Notes: generated by a model from the sequence alone, not told the origin. A stretch of 32,700 nt of DNA from Terriglobia bacterium (GCA_025363475.1 JANYDS010000060.1:1-32700), one strand, 5' to 3'; counted from the stretch's first letter, positions 16,620 through 25,958 are shown. Numbers and translations are program-made.

Positions 16620-18488
16620 TCAGACGGGGAACTGAACCGCTGTCTTCGGCTTCGGCTGCCCGTCCCGATAGGGTGTCAACGTGATATTCAAATCCAGATC
16701 GGTGACTTTTTCACCCAGTCGCACAATCAATTTGTGATAGCCGGCATTCGCGGCCTGAGGTGGTGCCGGGTGAACGGAAGCGACGTCAAAAACAGCATGG
16801 CGGGGTGTGTGGATTTCAGCGGCCAGATTCCAGCCGTTTTTACGTAACGTAGCGGTTTGCCCGCTTAACGTGATTTCGGCATCGGTCATCAGGCCCCAGA
16901 TCACTTCGCGCGGCTGATCACAGCGCAAAACATCATTCATCAGCACCACCTGCCGCTGCGCCAGACCGACACGGCGGGTCCATTGCCTGACCCTGCCCAG
17001 ATTGGCGCGGTTCAGATCAGCCTGTACCCAAGTGAGATCCGGCAGAATATCCTGCCGGGTTATCCGCGCTTCGCCGCGCTGGTCCTGGTTTTCATTGTCA
17101 ATCAGCAGTGTATTGTGGGCCTCCGTGCGCACTCTGTAATAGCCGCTGCGCTGCCTTCCAAAGTAGCCGGGAAGGTCGTAGTCCTCAGCGCCCAGGTCCA
17201 CCGCCCAGCGAACCCCGCCGGCGTCCAGAACAAAACTTCCCAGGTCGAGATGCGCGTGCGGAGCCTTGTTGTCTCCGCCTTTTACCGCAATGAAGATTGC
17301 GTTCGGGTCATCCCACGCGCTGCGCATCACGGCCACGTCAACCCCGCGAAAAATGGTGTCGAGGGGCCAGGCTGGCGGCTGTAGCGGTGACTTCGCATCC
17401 CTGGTAAACCACGCCAGGTCATACGCATCCGGATGACTGGTGTGGTCCAGCACTCTGTTCTCTGACCAGGCAAACGCCGGAGTAGCGAACCGTCGCGCCA
17501 GCCAGTACATTTCCGGCGCCACATCCGCGTCGTCATCAGAATCGCCAAAATTGAAGACCTTGCCGAACGGCCCGGTGGCGTGGACCCGGAAACGGCCTGC
17601 GCGATCCACGCCGTGAGAAGAACTCAAGCCGAAATCGTTATTCAGCGCTGTCTGCAACCCGCTGAACAGAACACACGCCGCCTTCGTCACCGCGTTCCAG
17701 TAATCCGCACCCTCGGGCCAGGAGCCTTCAACGCCATACGCAGCGAGTCCGCGGGGCAGGGAATCCAGCACTCCCCTGAGCACTGCGGAGCACTTGTCAT
17801 TGACCGCCTTGTTTTCCTCAACCGCAGGGTCTCCGGCTACAGCCAGCGCACCCAGCCCCATGCCCGAATTGCAGACCACATTGGCATTAAAACGGTCATT
17901 CGGCCAGCCACCTTCTTTATGATAAATCGGCAGCGCAAGGTCGAGACCCTTCGTCACAATGGCATTTCGGATCCAGACCCGTTCTTCGACACTGAGCGCG
18001 GCATAAAGCCAGTCATATCCGATGGCAAAGGCGTGCGTAATGGTTGCAGTCTCCGTGAAGCGAGCCGGATTCCAGTCCTTAAACGCAGCCGCTGATTTCA
18101 ATTCCGCAACCGCTCGCCGCAGATAGGTTTCCTTGCCGCTGATTCGAAAAATCAGCGCGAGTGTGGTGACCCGGTCCTGAATATGGTCAGCCTGAAGCAC
18201 CTGGCGGGGTCCGGTCAGACGGTATTCAACGGGGGGCACGTTGAGCAACTTGTCGCAATCACGCTCCAGATCGTTATAGGTACGATGGGCGACAGCGTTT
18301 TCCCGGATTTGAGTCCGCAGCCGGTCCAGGGCTGCTTCAGGAAGGATCAAGCGGGGGTGCGGCAGGCGCAACCCGCGCAGAGGATCGTCGTCAGCAACAG
18401 CAACCGGTGCGGCCGGAACCTGGGCGAAGGCTGTCAGGGCAGCCAGCTGGCCAAGCAAAAGCCTGCGGGTGATGGAATCCCCGTTCAC
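16620..18488 (-). CDS. Heparinase II/III-like polysaccharide lyase, Tat-exported
   Basis: The product, about 622 residues, has an alpha/alpha toroid followed by an antiparallel beta-sheet domain typical of heparinase II/III and oligo-alginate lyase families, which cleave uronic-acid polysaccharides by beta-elimination. Supporting motifs: HPRLILPE near the start, WLYAALSVEER, GGWPNDRFNANVVCNSGMGLGA, YGVEGSWPEGADYWN, and the lyase C-terminal core HAHLDLGSFVLDAGG near residue 409, with RTEAHNTLLIDNENQ after it. The N-terminus SITRRLLLGQLAALTAFA is a twin-arginine signal. I chose GTG 18488 because it places the RR motif at residues 6-7; the longer frame to 18614 would overlap the divergent methyltransferase. 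No partner lyase or sugar transporter is adjacent, so the substrate is open. Confidence 0.85.
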   Translation of the reverse strand: MNGDSITRRLLLGQLAALTAFAQVPAAPVAVADDDPLRGLRLPHPRLILPEAALDRLRTQIRENAVAHRTYNDLERDCDKLLNVPPVEYRLTGPRQVLQADHIQDRVTTLALIFRISGKETYLRRAVAELKSAAAFKDWNPARFTETATITHAFAIGYDWLYAALSVEERVWIRNAIVTKGLDLALPIYHKEGGWPNDRFNANVVCNSGMGLGALAVAGDPAVEENKAVNDKCSAVLRGVLDSLPRGLAAYGVEGSWPEGADYWNAVTKAACVLFSGLQTALNNDFGLSSSHGVDRAGRFRVHATGPFGKVFNFGDSDDDADVAPEMYWLARRFATPAFAWSENRVLDHTSHPDAYDLAWFTRDAKSPLQPPAWPLDTIFRGVDVAVMRSAWDDPNAIFIAVKGGDNKAPHAHLDLGSFVLDAGGVRWAVDLGAEDYDLPGYFGRQRSGYYRVRTEAHNTLLIDNENQDQRGEARITRQDILPDLTWVQADLNRANLGRVRQWTRRVGLAQRQVVLMNDVLRCDQPREVIWGLMTDAEITLSGQTATLRKNGWNLAAEIHTPRHAVFDVASVHPAPPQAANAGYHKLIVRLGEKVTDLDLNITLTPYRDGQPKPKTAVQFPV

Positions 18489-18516
18489 TGGAGCTAGTTT
18501 GGCATACCTGCGTAAG

Positions 18517-19326
18517 ATGGTTGCTATGCGCCGAATTCGTTCGTACGTGAAAGCGGCACTGATCCGGGTGATGGAACCCGTCGCCGCCCGCGCGGGGCTC
18601 GAACTGAAGTCCACCCGCAGAGACTATCGACAGTTCCGATACGCGCAGGACGGTATATTTACCCTGCACAACGATAACTTCAGGAACGAACCAGCCTTTC
18701 GCGCCGCATACGCGCGGGGAATTAAGGCCAGCCTCGGGTTCGACCCGCAGTTCGAGTGGCGGGTTCATGTTGCCATTTGGGCCGCGCGGACAGCTCTCCA
18801 GGTGGATGGGGCTTTCGTCGAATGCGGCGTGAATGCGGGTTTCATGAGTTCGGCGGTTATGCAGGCGCTCGATTGGAACGCGACCAGCCGCAGGTTCTTT
18901 CTGGTTGATACGTTCACCGGCCCTGTCCTCCCGCAGTACTCTGCGGAAGAGGTGAGCACAGGGCGCAGGATAATCGCGGAACAGACGCTGATGGATGGAG
19001 GGTACGTAACTGACCTTGATCGCATCCGCGCGAATTTCGCGGAATGGCCAGGAGCGGTGGTGGTTCCAGGCTCAGTCCCGGAGATTCTCCCATCGATTGA
19101 ATCAAGTACGATTGCCTTCCTGCACATCGACATGAACTGCGCGCTTCCGGAGCAAAAAGCGCTGGAGTTTTTCTGGGATCGCTTGTCCCCGGGTGCCGTC
19201 GTGCTTTTTGACGACTTTGCCTACACGGGTTACGAACATCAGCGCCGTACGCTTGCGGAGGCAGCGGCGGCCCGCGGGCGCGAAATCCTTTCACTGCCGA
19301 CCGGGCAGGGTTTGTTAATCCGGTAG
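18517..19326 (+). CDS. TylF/MycF-like class I SAM-dependent methyltransferase
   Basis: The product, about 269 residues, resembles macrocin O-methyltransferase (TylF) enzymes that methylate sugar hydroxyls in a metal-dependent manner. Seen: a Rossmann motif with AFVECGVNAGFMSSAVMQAL, the acidic strand end FFLVDTFTGP, the metal-site region FLHIDMNCALPEQKALEFFW, and the late motif LSPGAVVLFDDFAYTGYEHQR. The position after HID is MN rather than the usual LY of TylF. ATG 18517 is used; ATG 18526 is nearly as likely and ATG 18469 would run into the divergent lyase. Promoters of both genes must share about 30-60 bases. The acceptor is unknown; envelope sugar or lipid methylation is a reasonable inference. 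Confidence 0.8.
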   Translation: MVAMRRIRSYVKAALIRVMEPVAARAGLELKSTRRDYRQFRYAQDGIFTLHNDNFRNEPAFRAAYARGIKASLGFDPQFEWRVHVAIWAARTALQVDGAFVECGVNAGFMSSAVMQALDWNATSRRFFLVDTFTGPVLPQYSAEEVSTGRRIIAEQTLMDGGYVTDLDRIRANFAEWPGAVVVPGSVPEILPSIESSTIAFLHIDMNCALPEQKALEFFWDRLSPGAVVLFDDFAYTGYEHQRRTLAEAAAARGREILSLPTGQGLLIR

Positions 19327-19713
19327 CTGCTCGTCTCACGAGCACCTGCGATTAACTTCGGCACGCTTTCGCGAGAGAGTCCCTGCCGGCTAGCCAGAAG
19401 ACGATCCCACAGTCACACCCGGGGCAATGTTTTTTGCCGCGATTAGAATATCGAGCAGTATCGTGCAGACGCGGAATCACGATTCTACTGTTTCAAAGCC
19501 CGGCGACAAAACTAAGACCGTCCGAAATCCTCCCGGCGTCGGCAAAGGCTGCGTGGGTGAACTCTGGAAAGCCCGCGCACTCGCCGCGGTGAACACACAG
19601 GCAAATGTGCCAGCTCTCTAAGTCGAAGTAACCGGTTTTTGTAACGGTTTAGGAAGCCTGGTGTTCCCAAGTAACAGGGCGGATTCGCTACAAATTATTG
19701 ATGCCTTCGACGC
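19327..19713. other. Intergenic stretch upstream of the receptor promoter
   Basis: About 390 bases with no supportable CDS. A 64-codon frame at 19427-19621 has no motif, and there is no clear terminator for the methyltransferase gene. Confidence 0.5.
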
Positions 19714-19742
19714 TTGACTCTGAACAATTCGAAAAATATAAT
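19714..19742 (+). promoter_or_regulatory. Sigma-70 promoter of the TonB receptor gene
   Basis: TTGACT (19714-19719), exactly 17 bases, then TATAAT (19737-19742): 11 of 12 matches to consensus at ideal spacing. Transcription would start near 19749, leaving an 80-base leader before ATG 19831. Confidence 0.8.
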
Positions 19743-19809
19743 CGCAACGCTCTATGTTGACGTGGCATGCTTGCGGTTCAACACGGGTGGGTTGTCCCGA
19801 TGCTGGGAA

Positions 19810-19815
19810 AAGGAG
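19810..19815 (+). promoter_or_regulatory. Ribosome binding site of the receptor gene
   Basis: AAGGAG, a strong Shine-Dalgarno match, 15 bases before ATG 19831. The spacing is longer than optimal, but no closer alternative start exists that preserves the signal peptide. Confidence 0.6.
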
Positions 19816-19830
19816 TAACTACAAAGAGTT

Positions 19831-22800
19831 ATGAAGAATCAATCCAGATGGCTTGCTTTCTCGGTTCTCGCTCTGATACTGCCAACGCTGGCGCTGGCGC
19901 AGAGCACAATCTCCGGTGTAATCAGAGATGACAGTGGTGCCGTCGTAGTCGGTGCAAAAGTCGTAGCGGCCAGCGACGCTCTCATCGAAAAATCCAAGAC
20001 TGCCACAACCAATAGCGAAGGGCGTTACGCTATTGTCGATCTGCGCCCCGGGACCTATCTTATAACTGCTACTTCGTCTGGTTTTACGCCCGCCAAGCTG
20101 TCCATTGACGTGCTGGCGAATATATCTGTTCCCGTGGATGCCGTTCTTAAAGTCGGCACAGTGGGCGAATCGGTAAGTGTTGAGGCCAGAGTTGCCACCG
20201 TTGACATTGAAAATGTTGCTCACCCCGAAACGCTGTCCCGGGCTGAAATGGATGCGCTACCCACTGCCCGCTATATGCAGGCGATGGCCTATCAGATTCC
20301 CGGAGCTCATATTGATCGTCCTGACGTCGGCGGATCCTACCAGATCGAGCAGAATTATCCCACTGTTCATGGCAGTAACGCCCAGGGAAATACTTACATG
20401 CTCGATGGTCTGCTAATCAACACGACTTACGCTGACGGTGCAATTCAGCAGTATATCGATAATGCGGCAATCCAGGAAACCACGTTCCAGACCAGCAATG
20501 TGACCGCTCAATCGTCCGGCGGAGGTTTATACACAAACCTGGTTCCCCGCGAAGGGGGTAATCAGGTTCATCTTGACGTCTTCGGCGCCGGATCGGGCGG
20601 CAACGGCTTCTTTCAGGGAAACAACTATACCGAACTGCTCAAGGCCCGCGGCGTCTCGGGGCCGAGTAAATCAGTGAAGATTGAAGACTTCGACGGTTCC
20701 CTGGGAGGGCCGCTTCGTAAAGACAAACTCTGGTTTGTACTGACCGGCCGCAAGCAGCTCACGAACACACAGGCCGGCGGTTCTTTTTATCCAAATGGAG
20801 CACCTGGCATTCAGGAAGGCGGTATCTATGCCGGTACCATCCGTTTGACCTATCAGATTAACGCAAAGAACAAGGTGAGCGCCTTCTGGCTTCGGAATTG
20901 GAAATACAAGGAACATCAGATTGTGGATGGTGGCGTCTCCGGCCTTCCCTTCGACCCGTCAACCGCTTCAGACCAGCGCACACGCTGGCCCATGTACTAT
21001 ATTCTGCAGTTCAAGTACACAGGTACACCTACTGCCAAGCTGGTGACCGAATTCGGCATGAACCTGAACCATCTCGACTACAACGAACTGTATCAGGACG
21101 GAGTAGGTCAGGCTGCGGGCTCGCCTGGCTGGTACAAGAACACATCTCAGTACGATGCAGCGCGCAATTACCGGTACGTTAGTGGCACTTATCCACAGTA
21201 TTGGCAAACGACGAGAAACTTTTTCAGCGGAAATGCAACGTATGTAACCGGCTCTCACCAGATCAGGGGAGGCGTGTCGTATAGTTTTGGACCGAACCGT
21301 CAGTCAGTGGTTATGAACGGCGATGGCTATTCGTATTTCAGTCAGGCTGTACCTACCGTATTCATCGCATTTGACACTCCTGTTTACCGCAGAGCCTACC
21401 TGAACGCGGACAGCGCCGCCTTTCTGATGGACACATGGCATGTGAAGCGGGTTACCGTTACAGCGGGACTGCGACTGGAATACCTCTCGGCGCAAGTGGA
21501 TCCTGAAAATGCACCGGCGGGTCGTTTCGTCGGGCTCCGGTCCATCGATAAGATCGACTGCAAAAACAACAAGGGCATGGGTTGCTGGCTGAACTTTGCC
21601 CCGCGTCTGGGCATTGTCTATGACGTTTTCGGCAACCACAAGACCGCAATTAAGGCGGGCTTTGGCAAGTTCAACACCCAATATGGAGTGGGTCATACGC
21701 AGAACTTCAACCCAATGACCATCCAGACGCAGACATTGAACTGGAACGCGCCGACAGACGGCAGTTGCGCCCCGGTTGCCGTCGTATCCAATAACATTCC
21801 CACGACCACGCCGAACCCCAACTGTTACCCCACGGACACCTACGCCCCGCAGGGAACGTCGGCTGCGAACCTGCCCGTGAACGGTCTGGGACCCAGCCTC
21901 AATCCCTCATTCGGGACTGCAACCAATATTCCGAAACTGGATCCGAACTTCCAACGTGAATATAACCTGCAATACGACATTGGCATTCAGCAGGAACTGT
22001 TCAAGAAACTGACCCTGAACCTTACCTGGTACCGTCGTTCCAACTACCAGACAGTTCAGATCAACAACCTGGGCTTCGGCAACTCGCTGTTTACACCGTA
22101 TACGATCACCAATCCGCTGGACGGCACTCCGATCACCGTCTTCAATCAGATCAAGGCAGCCGGCCCTTTGCAGCTTTACCAGACGAATACGCCGCAGAGT
22201 CTGGTACGCAACGTATACACCGGCTTCGAGACTTCAGTGACCGCGCGTCTCGGCAAGGGCCAGTTCTGGGTTTTCGGCTGGACACGTGACCGTGACCGTG
22301 ACCGCACCTGCTCAGAGAACACCGGACTTGGTGGGAGGAACGACCCGAACTCGCTTCGTTTCTGCGATCAGTTTGGAGACGAGAGTCTGACTGTCCAGGG
22401 GATCAGTGTTGTCAGTCTCGGCAAAGTCCCTGCGTTGCCCTACCACAACGAATTCAAGCTCCATGGCTCGATTCCCGTTAAGTGGGGTATTGTCGGCAGC
22501 ATGGCCCTCTCCAGCGTACGTCTTCCAGGGTATGGCTTCCCCACAGCAGGTAACTCCGCGAATTCCAATAACGGATATCTTGCGCGCAGCTGGTCGATCA
22601 CGCCCACAACCGTATACCCGACGGACTGCAACTGCGCGCTTGCAGGCCAGAAAGTTGACCCGAACCTGGGCTCGGCTTTTGGCCAGTCGTCACTGAATGT
22701 GCAACTCGCTTCTCCGGGTACGGTTCTAACCGACAGGCTCAATCAGGTCGACATCGGTATCCGCAAGGTGTTCAAGTTTAAGGAGAAGTACCGCATTGAA

Positions 22801-22980
22801 CCGGAAATTCAATGGTTCAATCTCACGAACAGCAACGCGGCAATTACGCAGGTCGAGTCGGTTCCGGCCTCAGGGGCTGCCTACTCAGTCGCTCCGTTCC
22901 TCACGGGCGGTCGGGGTGGAAACATATCGTTCTACACCCCACCCCGGACCACACGTCTGGCAGTGCAGTTCCATTTCTAG
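19831..22980 (+). CDS. TonB-dependent receptor, Oar-like, with carboxypeptidase regulatory-like domain
   Basis: The 1049-residue outer-membrane protein begins with a signal peptide (MKNQSRWLAFSVLALILPTLALAQ). Residues about 25-110 are a CarboxypepD_reg beta-sandwich (ISGVIRDDSGAVVVGAKV, GRYAIVDLRPGTYLITATS). A plug domain follows (YPTVHGSNAQGNTYMLDGL, NVTAQSSGGGLYTNLVPREG), then a large beta barrel ending in the outer-membrane terminal residue Phe (RLAVQFHF). Such receptors import large ligands, often oligosaccharides or peptides, powered by TonB/ExbBD, which is not encoded here. No SusD partner is present. A hexamer repeat encodes an RDRDRDR loop near residue 820. It stands alone between its own promoter and terminator. 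Confidence 0.93.
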   Translation: MKNQSRWLAFSVLALILPTLALAQSTISGVIRDDSGAVVVGAKVVAASDALIEKSKTATTNSEGRYAIVDLRPGTYLITATSSGFTPAKLSIDVLANISVPVDAVLKVGTVGESVSVEARVATVDIENVAHPETLSRAEMDALPTARYMQAMAYQIPGAHIDRPDVGGSYQIEQNYPTVHGSNAQGNTYMLDGLLINTTYADGAIQQYIDNAAIQETTFQTSNVTAQSSGGGLYTNLVPREGGNQVHLDVFGAGSGGNGFFQGNNYTELLKARGVSGPSKSVKIEDFDGSLGGPLRKDKLWFVLTGRKQLTNTQAGGSFYPNGAPGIQEGGIYAGTIRLTYQINAKNKVSAFWLRNWKYKEHQIVDGGVSGLPFDPSTASDQRTRWPMYYILQFKYTGTPTAKLVTEFGMNLNHLDYNELYQDGVGQAAGSPGWYKNTSQYDAARNYRYVSGTYPQYWQTTRNFFSGNATYVTGSHQIRGGVSYSFGPNRQSVVMNGDGYSYFSQAVPTVFIAFDTPVYRRAYLNADSAAFLMDTWHVKRVTVTAGLRLEYLSAQVDPENAPAGRFVGLRSIDKIDCKNNKGMGCWLNFAPRLGIVYDVFGNHKTAIKAGFGKFNTQYGVGHTQNFNPMTIQTQTLNWNAPTDGSCAPVAVVSNNIPTTTPNPNCYPTDTYAPQGTSAANLPVNGLGPSLNPSFGTATNIPKLDPNFQREYNLQYDIGIQQELFKKLTLNLTWYRRSNYQTVQINNLGFGNSLFTPYTITNPLDGTPITVFNQIKAAGPLQLYQTNTPQSLVRNVYTGFETSVTARLGKGQFWVFGWTRDRDRDRTCSENTGLGGRNDPNSLRFCDQFGDESLTVQGISVVSLGKVPALPYHNEFKLHGSIPVKWGIVGSMALSSVRLPGYGFPTAGNSANSNNGYLARSWSITPTTVYPTDCNCALAGQKVDPNLGSAFGQSSLNVQLASPGTVLTDRLNQVDIGIRKVFKFKEKYRIEPEIQWFNLTNSNAAITQVESVPASGAAYSVAPFLTGGRGGNISFYTPPRTTRLAVQFHF

Positions 22981-23006
22981 ACCACTTTCTTTTTACAACA
23001 CAAGAG

Positions 23007-23036
23007 GCCCTCTGGAGCAATCCGGGGGGCTTTTTT
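23007..23036 (+). terminator. Rho-independent terminator of the receptor gene
   Basis: Stem GCCCTCTGG (23007-23015) pairs with CCGGGGGGC (23022-23030) over a 6-base loop, with two G-U pairs, followed by six T residues. It lies 26 bases after the receptor stop. Confidence 0.85.
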
Positions 23037-23111
23037 GTTGGATGTGCGGCGGCTCCCGTTCATTTTTTTTCATGGCGTTGGTTTGCCCGGGCCGCACAAC
23101 CGGGTGCCTGA

Positions 23112-23468
23112 GGCTTTCGAAGTCGTCTGGCGGGTATCCCAACTGAACTGGCGCAATATGAACGTTACGATGAAGCCGCCTGGGCATTGTCTGGCGACGT
23201 TGCCGCAACACCAGTCAGTACATCGCTGACATTACTGGAATGCCTTCATCATCGGTGCGTAATCCTGCTGCGCGGGATCGCCGATGAATAGTGGATACGG
23301 GCAATCGTTCACCCTGAAATGGGGCAGCGCAGTCTGGATTCGATTCTGGCCATCTATGCGTGGCACGGGAAGCATCACACCGATCATGTCACTGAATTGC
23401 GTAAGAAAATGAGACCGGGTGACGGTGCAGGGGCCTCCAAGCCTCGACTGCGAAACCCGCAAGTGTGA
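23112..23468 (+). pseudogene. DinB/YfiT-like metalloenzyme relic
   Basis: One plus frame reads PTELAQYERYDEAAWALSGD, then SLTLLECLHHRCVILLRGIA, a TAG at 23289-23291, then IVHPEMGQRSLDSILAIYAW and HGKHHTDHVTELRKKM, stopping at 23466-23468. This is the C-terminal half of a DinB_2/YfiT-type four-helix protein, including the metal-binding pattern HGKHHTDH. The N-terminal half, including the first metal His, is not found: an in-frame stop lies just upstream of 23112. The frame is the same before and after the TAG, so this is a nonsense mutation. The family contains thiol transferases and metal-dependent hydrolases. It should be non-functional. The minus-strand frame at 23232-23495 is its shadow. 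Confidence 0.7.
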
Positions 23469-23550
23469 TAACCCTGCCAGATTTACAGAATCCACGTCCG
23501 CCGCAACGGCCAGTTGCTGCCGAAGTGGTACTTAGTTTTTCAGCACCCTG

Positions 23551-24099
23551 CTAATGAACCCGGCCGATTTTGTTCGGGGGCCAGTAGATAAAGACAGCCT
23601 TGCCATAGATTTCACTGCGGTCCACAAACCCCCAAACCCGGCTGTCATTCGATGAACTCCGGTGATCGCCCATCACGAAATAGTGTCCATCCGGCACCAT
23701 TTCCTTTGGCACAGACCGGCGGTCACGGTATTCCTCCGGCACATACGGCTCATCCAGTTTCGTGCCATTCAAATAAACCGTGCCTTCCTCAATCATGATG
23801 GAATCGCCCGGCAAACCGATGATCCGCTTGATGTAAGACTGGCTGTGGTCGTACGGGTAATTGAAAACCACCGGATCAAAACGGGAAATGGTCTTCGCCC
23901 CAATCTTATAGGTGTATTTATTGATAAAAATACGTTCCTGATCCGTCAGGCCAGGCATCATACTGGTGCCTTCCACCTTAACCGGCTGGTAAACAAACAC
24001 GATCATTATCACCGCCAGCACCACCGAAATAGCAATATCGCGTAGCAGCGCAAGTGCACCTATCACTGGCAATACAGGCTGTTGCGTTTCAGGTTCCAT
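23551..24099 (-). CDS. lepB: Signal peptidase I
   Basis: LepB removes signal peptides from Sec and Tat exported proteins at the outer face of the inner membrane. The 182-residue product has one N-terminal anchor (about 19-37, LRDIAISVVLAVIMIVFVY), the nucleophile Ser46 in VEGTSMMPGL, the general base Lys91 in YIKRIIGLPGD, and the conserved box VMGDHRSSSNDSR. It is the short Gram-positive-like form with a single anchor, common in many phyla. It lies 35 bases after the DUF885 gene on the same strand and is probably co-transcribed with it. Many genes in this window encode proteins that would be its substrates. Confidence 0.96.
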   Translation of the reverse strand: MEPETQQPVLPVIGALALLRDIAISVVLAVIMIVFVYQPVKVEGTSMMPGLTDQERIFINKYTYKIGAKTISRFDPVVFNYPYDHSQSYIKRIIGLPGDSIMIEEGTVYLNGTKLDEPYVPEEYRDRRSVPKEMVPDGHYFVMGDHRSSSNDSRVWGFVDRSEIYGKAVFIYWPPNKIGRVH

Positions 24100-24134
24100 C
24101 TAGCCAGCAGTATAACCGGTTATTCTAGGCCTCA

Positions 24135-25958
24135 TCACTGCAGGTCTTTGCCGGTCAGCAGTCGCGCCAGCACGGAAAGCGGTACGGCCCCTTCTTTCAG
24201 AGCCTTGTCGTGGAACGCCTGGAGGCTCGAACCGGAATCGAGCGCACGCACCCGCAGCCAGTCCCGCCAACCCAGAAAATACATCGGCAATTGTGTGGAC
24301 GAAAGCTTCACGCGCTGCAGCTTCGCCACCGCCTCTTCGTGCTCCTGGAACGTATTGGTTTCCATAAGCGTCATCGCTTCCGCGTCAGTCATGCGATTAG
24401 TCTGCATGCGGATATCGATGATCGCGTTCGCATCCACACGCAATTCCTGTTTCAGTAGCGTCAGCCGCAATTCCGGAGAGTTGTTGAGGTAACCCTGATC
24501 CAGCATCACCTGTGTAATGTACTGCGCCCAGCCTTCCACATAAGGTCCGTTGCCAAAGATCGCACGCAACACACGGCGTGACTGCGGCTGCACACCATTG
24601 GCAAATTCTCCCTGAACATAGTGGCCGGGCATGGCCTCATGAATCGTCAACAACTGCAGATTGAAAACGTTATACTCTCGCAGTTTCGATTCCACCCGTG
24701 CCTTCGGCCAGTCGACGGCAATCGGCGTGATCCAGAAAAACGCGCCCAGCTTCGGCTCCAGCACCGGGGCAGGATTGAAGCCACCCACCCCATAAATGCC
24801 GCGCATGAACTCGGGCGTTGGAATAACCGCCAGATTGCTGTTCACCGGCAGCGTGAGCAGATTTTTGTCAGCCGCGAACTGGCGCGCCTGGTCCAAATCC
24901 TTGCGCGCATCGTCCAGGTAACTGGTCGGCGTGGAATGGTTTTCCGCGATATGGTCAAGGACTTCACGAACTACCCGGTTCTCCCGCTCCCCACCTTTCA
25001 GATCATCATGCGTTCCATGCGCGGCGAACCAAACCGCGTGCAGAGGCAGGGAAAGCTCCAGCATTTGCGCACGTACCGCCGCCAGACGCTTTTCCGCATC
25101 GGCGAGAACCTGATCGGGCGTACTGTTGGTTGCCAAAGCCAGCTTGAACTTGATCCCATAATGGACGGCACCCAGCCGCCAGTCCGGCTCAGGGTTCTGC
25201 TTTCCGTCCTCTCGCCGCCGGGTACTGCGTTCTGGCAGTTCTTCTTTCAGGAAACGGCCAAATGTTCGCAGGGAATCAAGCGCACGGCTGCTAGCTTCGT
25301 CAAAAGCCGCTTTCTTCTCGGCCGGAACCGCCGGTGCCAGAGTCTTCGTGATCAGTTCGATATTGCCGTCGTTCTCCCCCTTGGCCACCTCGGCCCAGAC
25401 TGCCGGCACGGAGAATAGCCGCCGCTGGGCGACCTCTACAAAATCCGGGATCTTATTGAGTCGGGCGATGATATGGTCGAATCTCTCTGCCTTGGGCGCG
25501 TATTCCAGAACAAAAGGGTTGAACAAGGCCGAACCAATCAGTTCGACATACGTCTGAGGACTATGGCGGGTACTTTCGGCTATATCTATATCGAACAGGG
25601 CGAGTCCGATCTGCGTATCCATGATGTCGTAATCGGCCCGGTCCTCAGGTGACAGGCTCGTTTTGTCGAAACTTTCCAGCTTTTTATGGAAGTCGGCATA
25701 GAACTGGCGCTGGTTCTGGATTCCGGAATTGGAAAGATCGTCGAGTTCAAGGTCAAAATCATGGCCCCTAAATTTATGCAAGCCCTGACCGGAAGCGCCC
25801 ACGGGCGAGAAAGAGAGTGACTTGTTGACGAACTCATTTTCAAGGGCAGGGAACTGGCTGAGGGGTGTGCTCCGTGTGCAGGAATTTGTACCGAGTGCCG
25901 CCAGTAAAACGGCGGTGGTACAGAGTGTAGGAACAGAAAACCTCGGCGCGGGTCGCAT
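24135..25958 (-). CDS. DUF885-family putative lipoprotein metallopeptidase
   Basis: From ATG 25958 the product is about 607 residues. It starts with a hydrophobic signal (VPTLCTTAVLLAALG) ending at a Cys (TNSC), suggesting a lipoprotein. DUF885 proteins are predicted zinc peptidases of the gluzincin type; the expected motif is seen as TIHEAMPGHYVQGEFANG near residue 437, with a downstream acidic helix EGWAQYITQVMLDQG, while the C-terminus has QELRVDANAIIDIRMQT. The longer frame to 26021 would overlap the divergent M13 gene, so the Met just before RPAPRFSVP is preferred. The divergent neighbour is also a secreted metallopeptidase, so the 61-base gap between them may co-regulate the two enzymes. 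Confidence 0.85.
   Translation of the reverse strand: MRPAPRFSVPTLCTTAVLLAALGTNSCTRSTPLSQFPALENEFVNKSLSFSPVGASGQGLHKFRGHDFDLELDDLSNSGIQNQRQFYADFHKKLESFDKTSLSPEDRADYDIMDTQIGLALFDIDIAESTRHSPQTYVELIGSALFNPFVLEYAPKAERFDHIIARLNKIPDFVEVAQRRLFSVPAVWAEVAKGENDGNIELITKTLAPAVPAEKKAAFDEASSRALDSLRTFGRFLKEELPERSTRRREDGKQNPEPDWRLGAVHYGIKFKLALATNSTPDQVLADAEKRLAAVRAQMLELSLPLHAVWFAAHGTHDDLKGGERENRVVREVLDHIAENHSTPTSYLDDARKDLDQARQFAADKNLLTLPVNSNLAVIPTPEFMRGIYGVGGFNPAPVLEPKLGAFFWITPIAVDWPKARVESKLREYNVFNLQLLTIHEAMPGHYVQGEFANGVQPQSRRVLRAIFGNGPYVEGWAQYITQVMLDQGYLNNSPELRLTLLKQELRVDANAIIDIRMQTNRMTDAEAMTLMETNTFQEHEEAVAKLQRVKLSSTQLPMYFLGWRDWLRVRALDSGSSLQAFHDKALKEGAVPLSVLARLLTGKDLQ

Noticed and set aside
15582-16847. 421-codon plus-strand open frame
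   Set aside because: Antisense shadow running across the DUF5666 gene and the end of the lyase gene; composition reflects the Gly-rich linker.
19427-19621. 64-codon plus frame upstream of the receptor promoter
   Set aside because: No motif, no ribosome binding site, and low-complexity polar composition.
23232-23495. 87-codon minus-strand frame
   Set aside because: The plus strand of the same bases encodes the DinB-like relic with a metal motif; the minus frame is its shadow.
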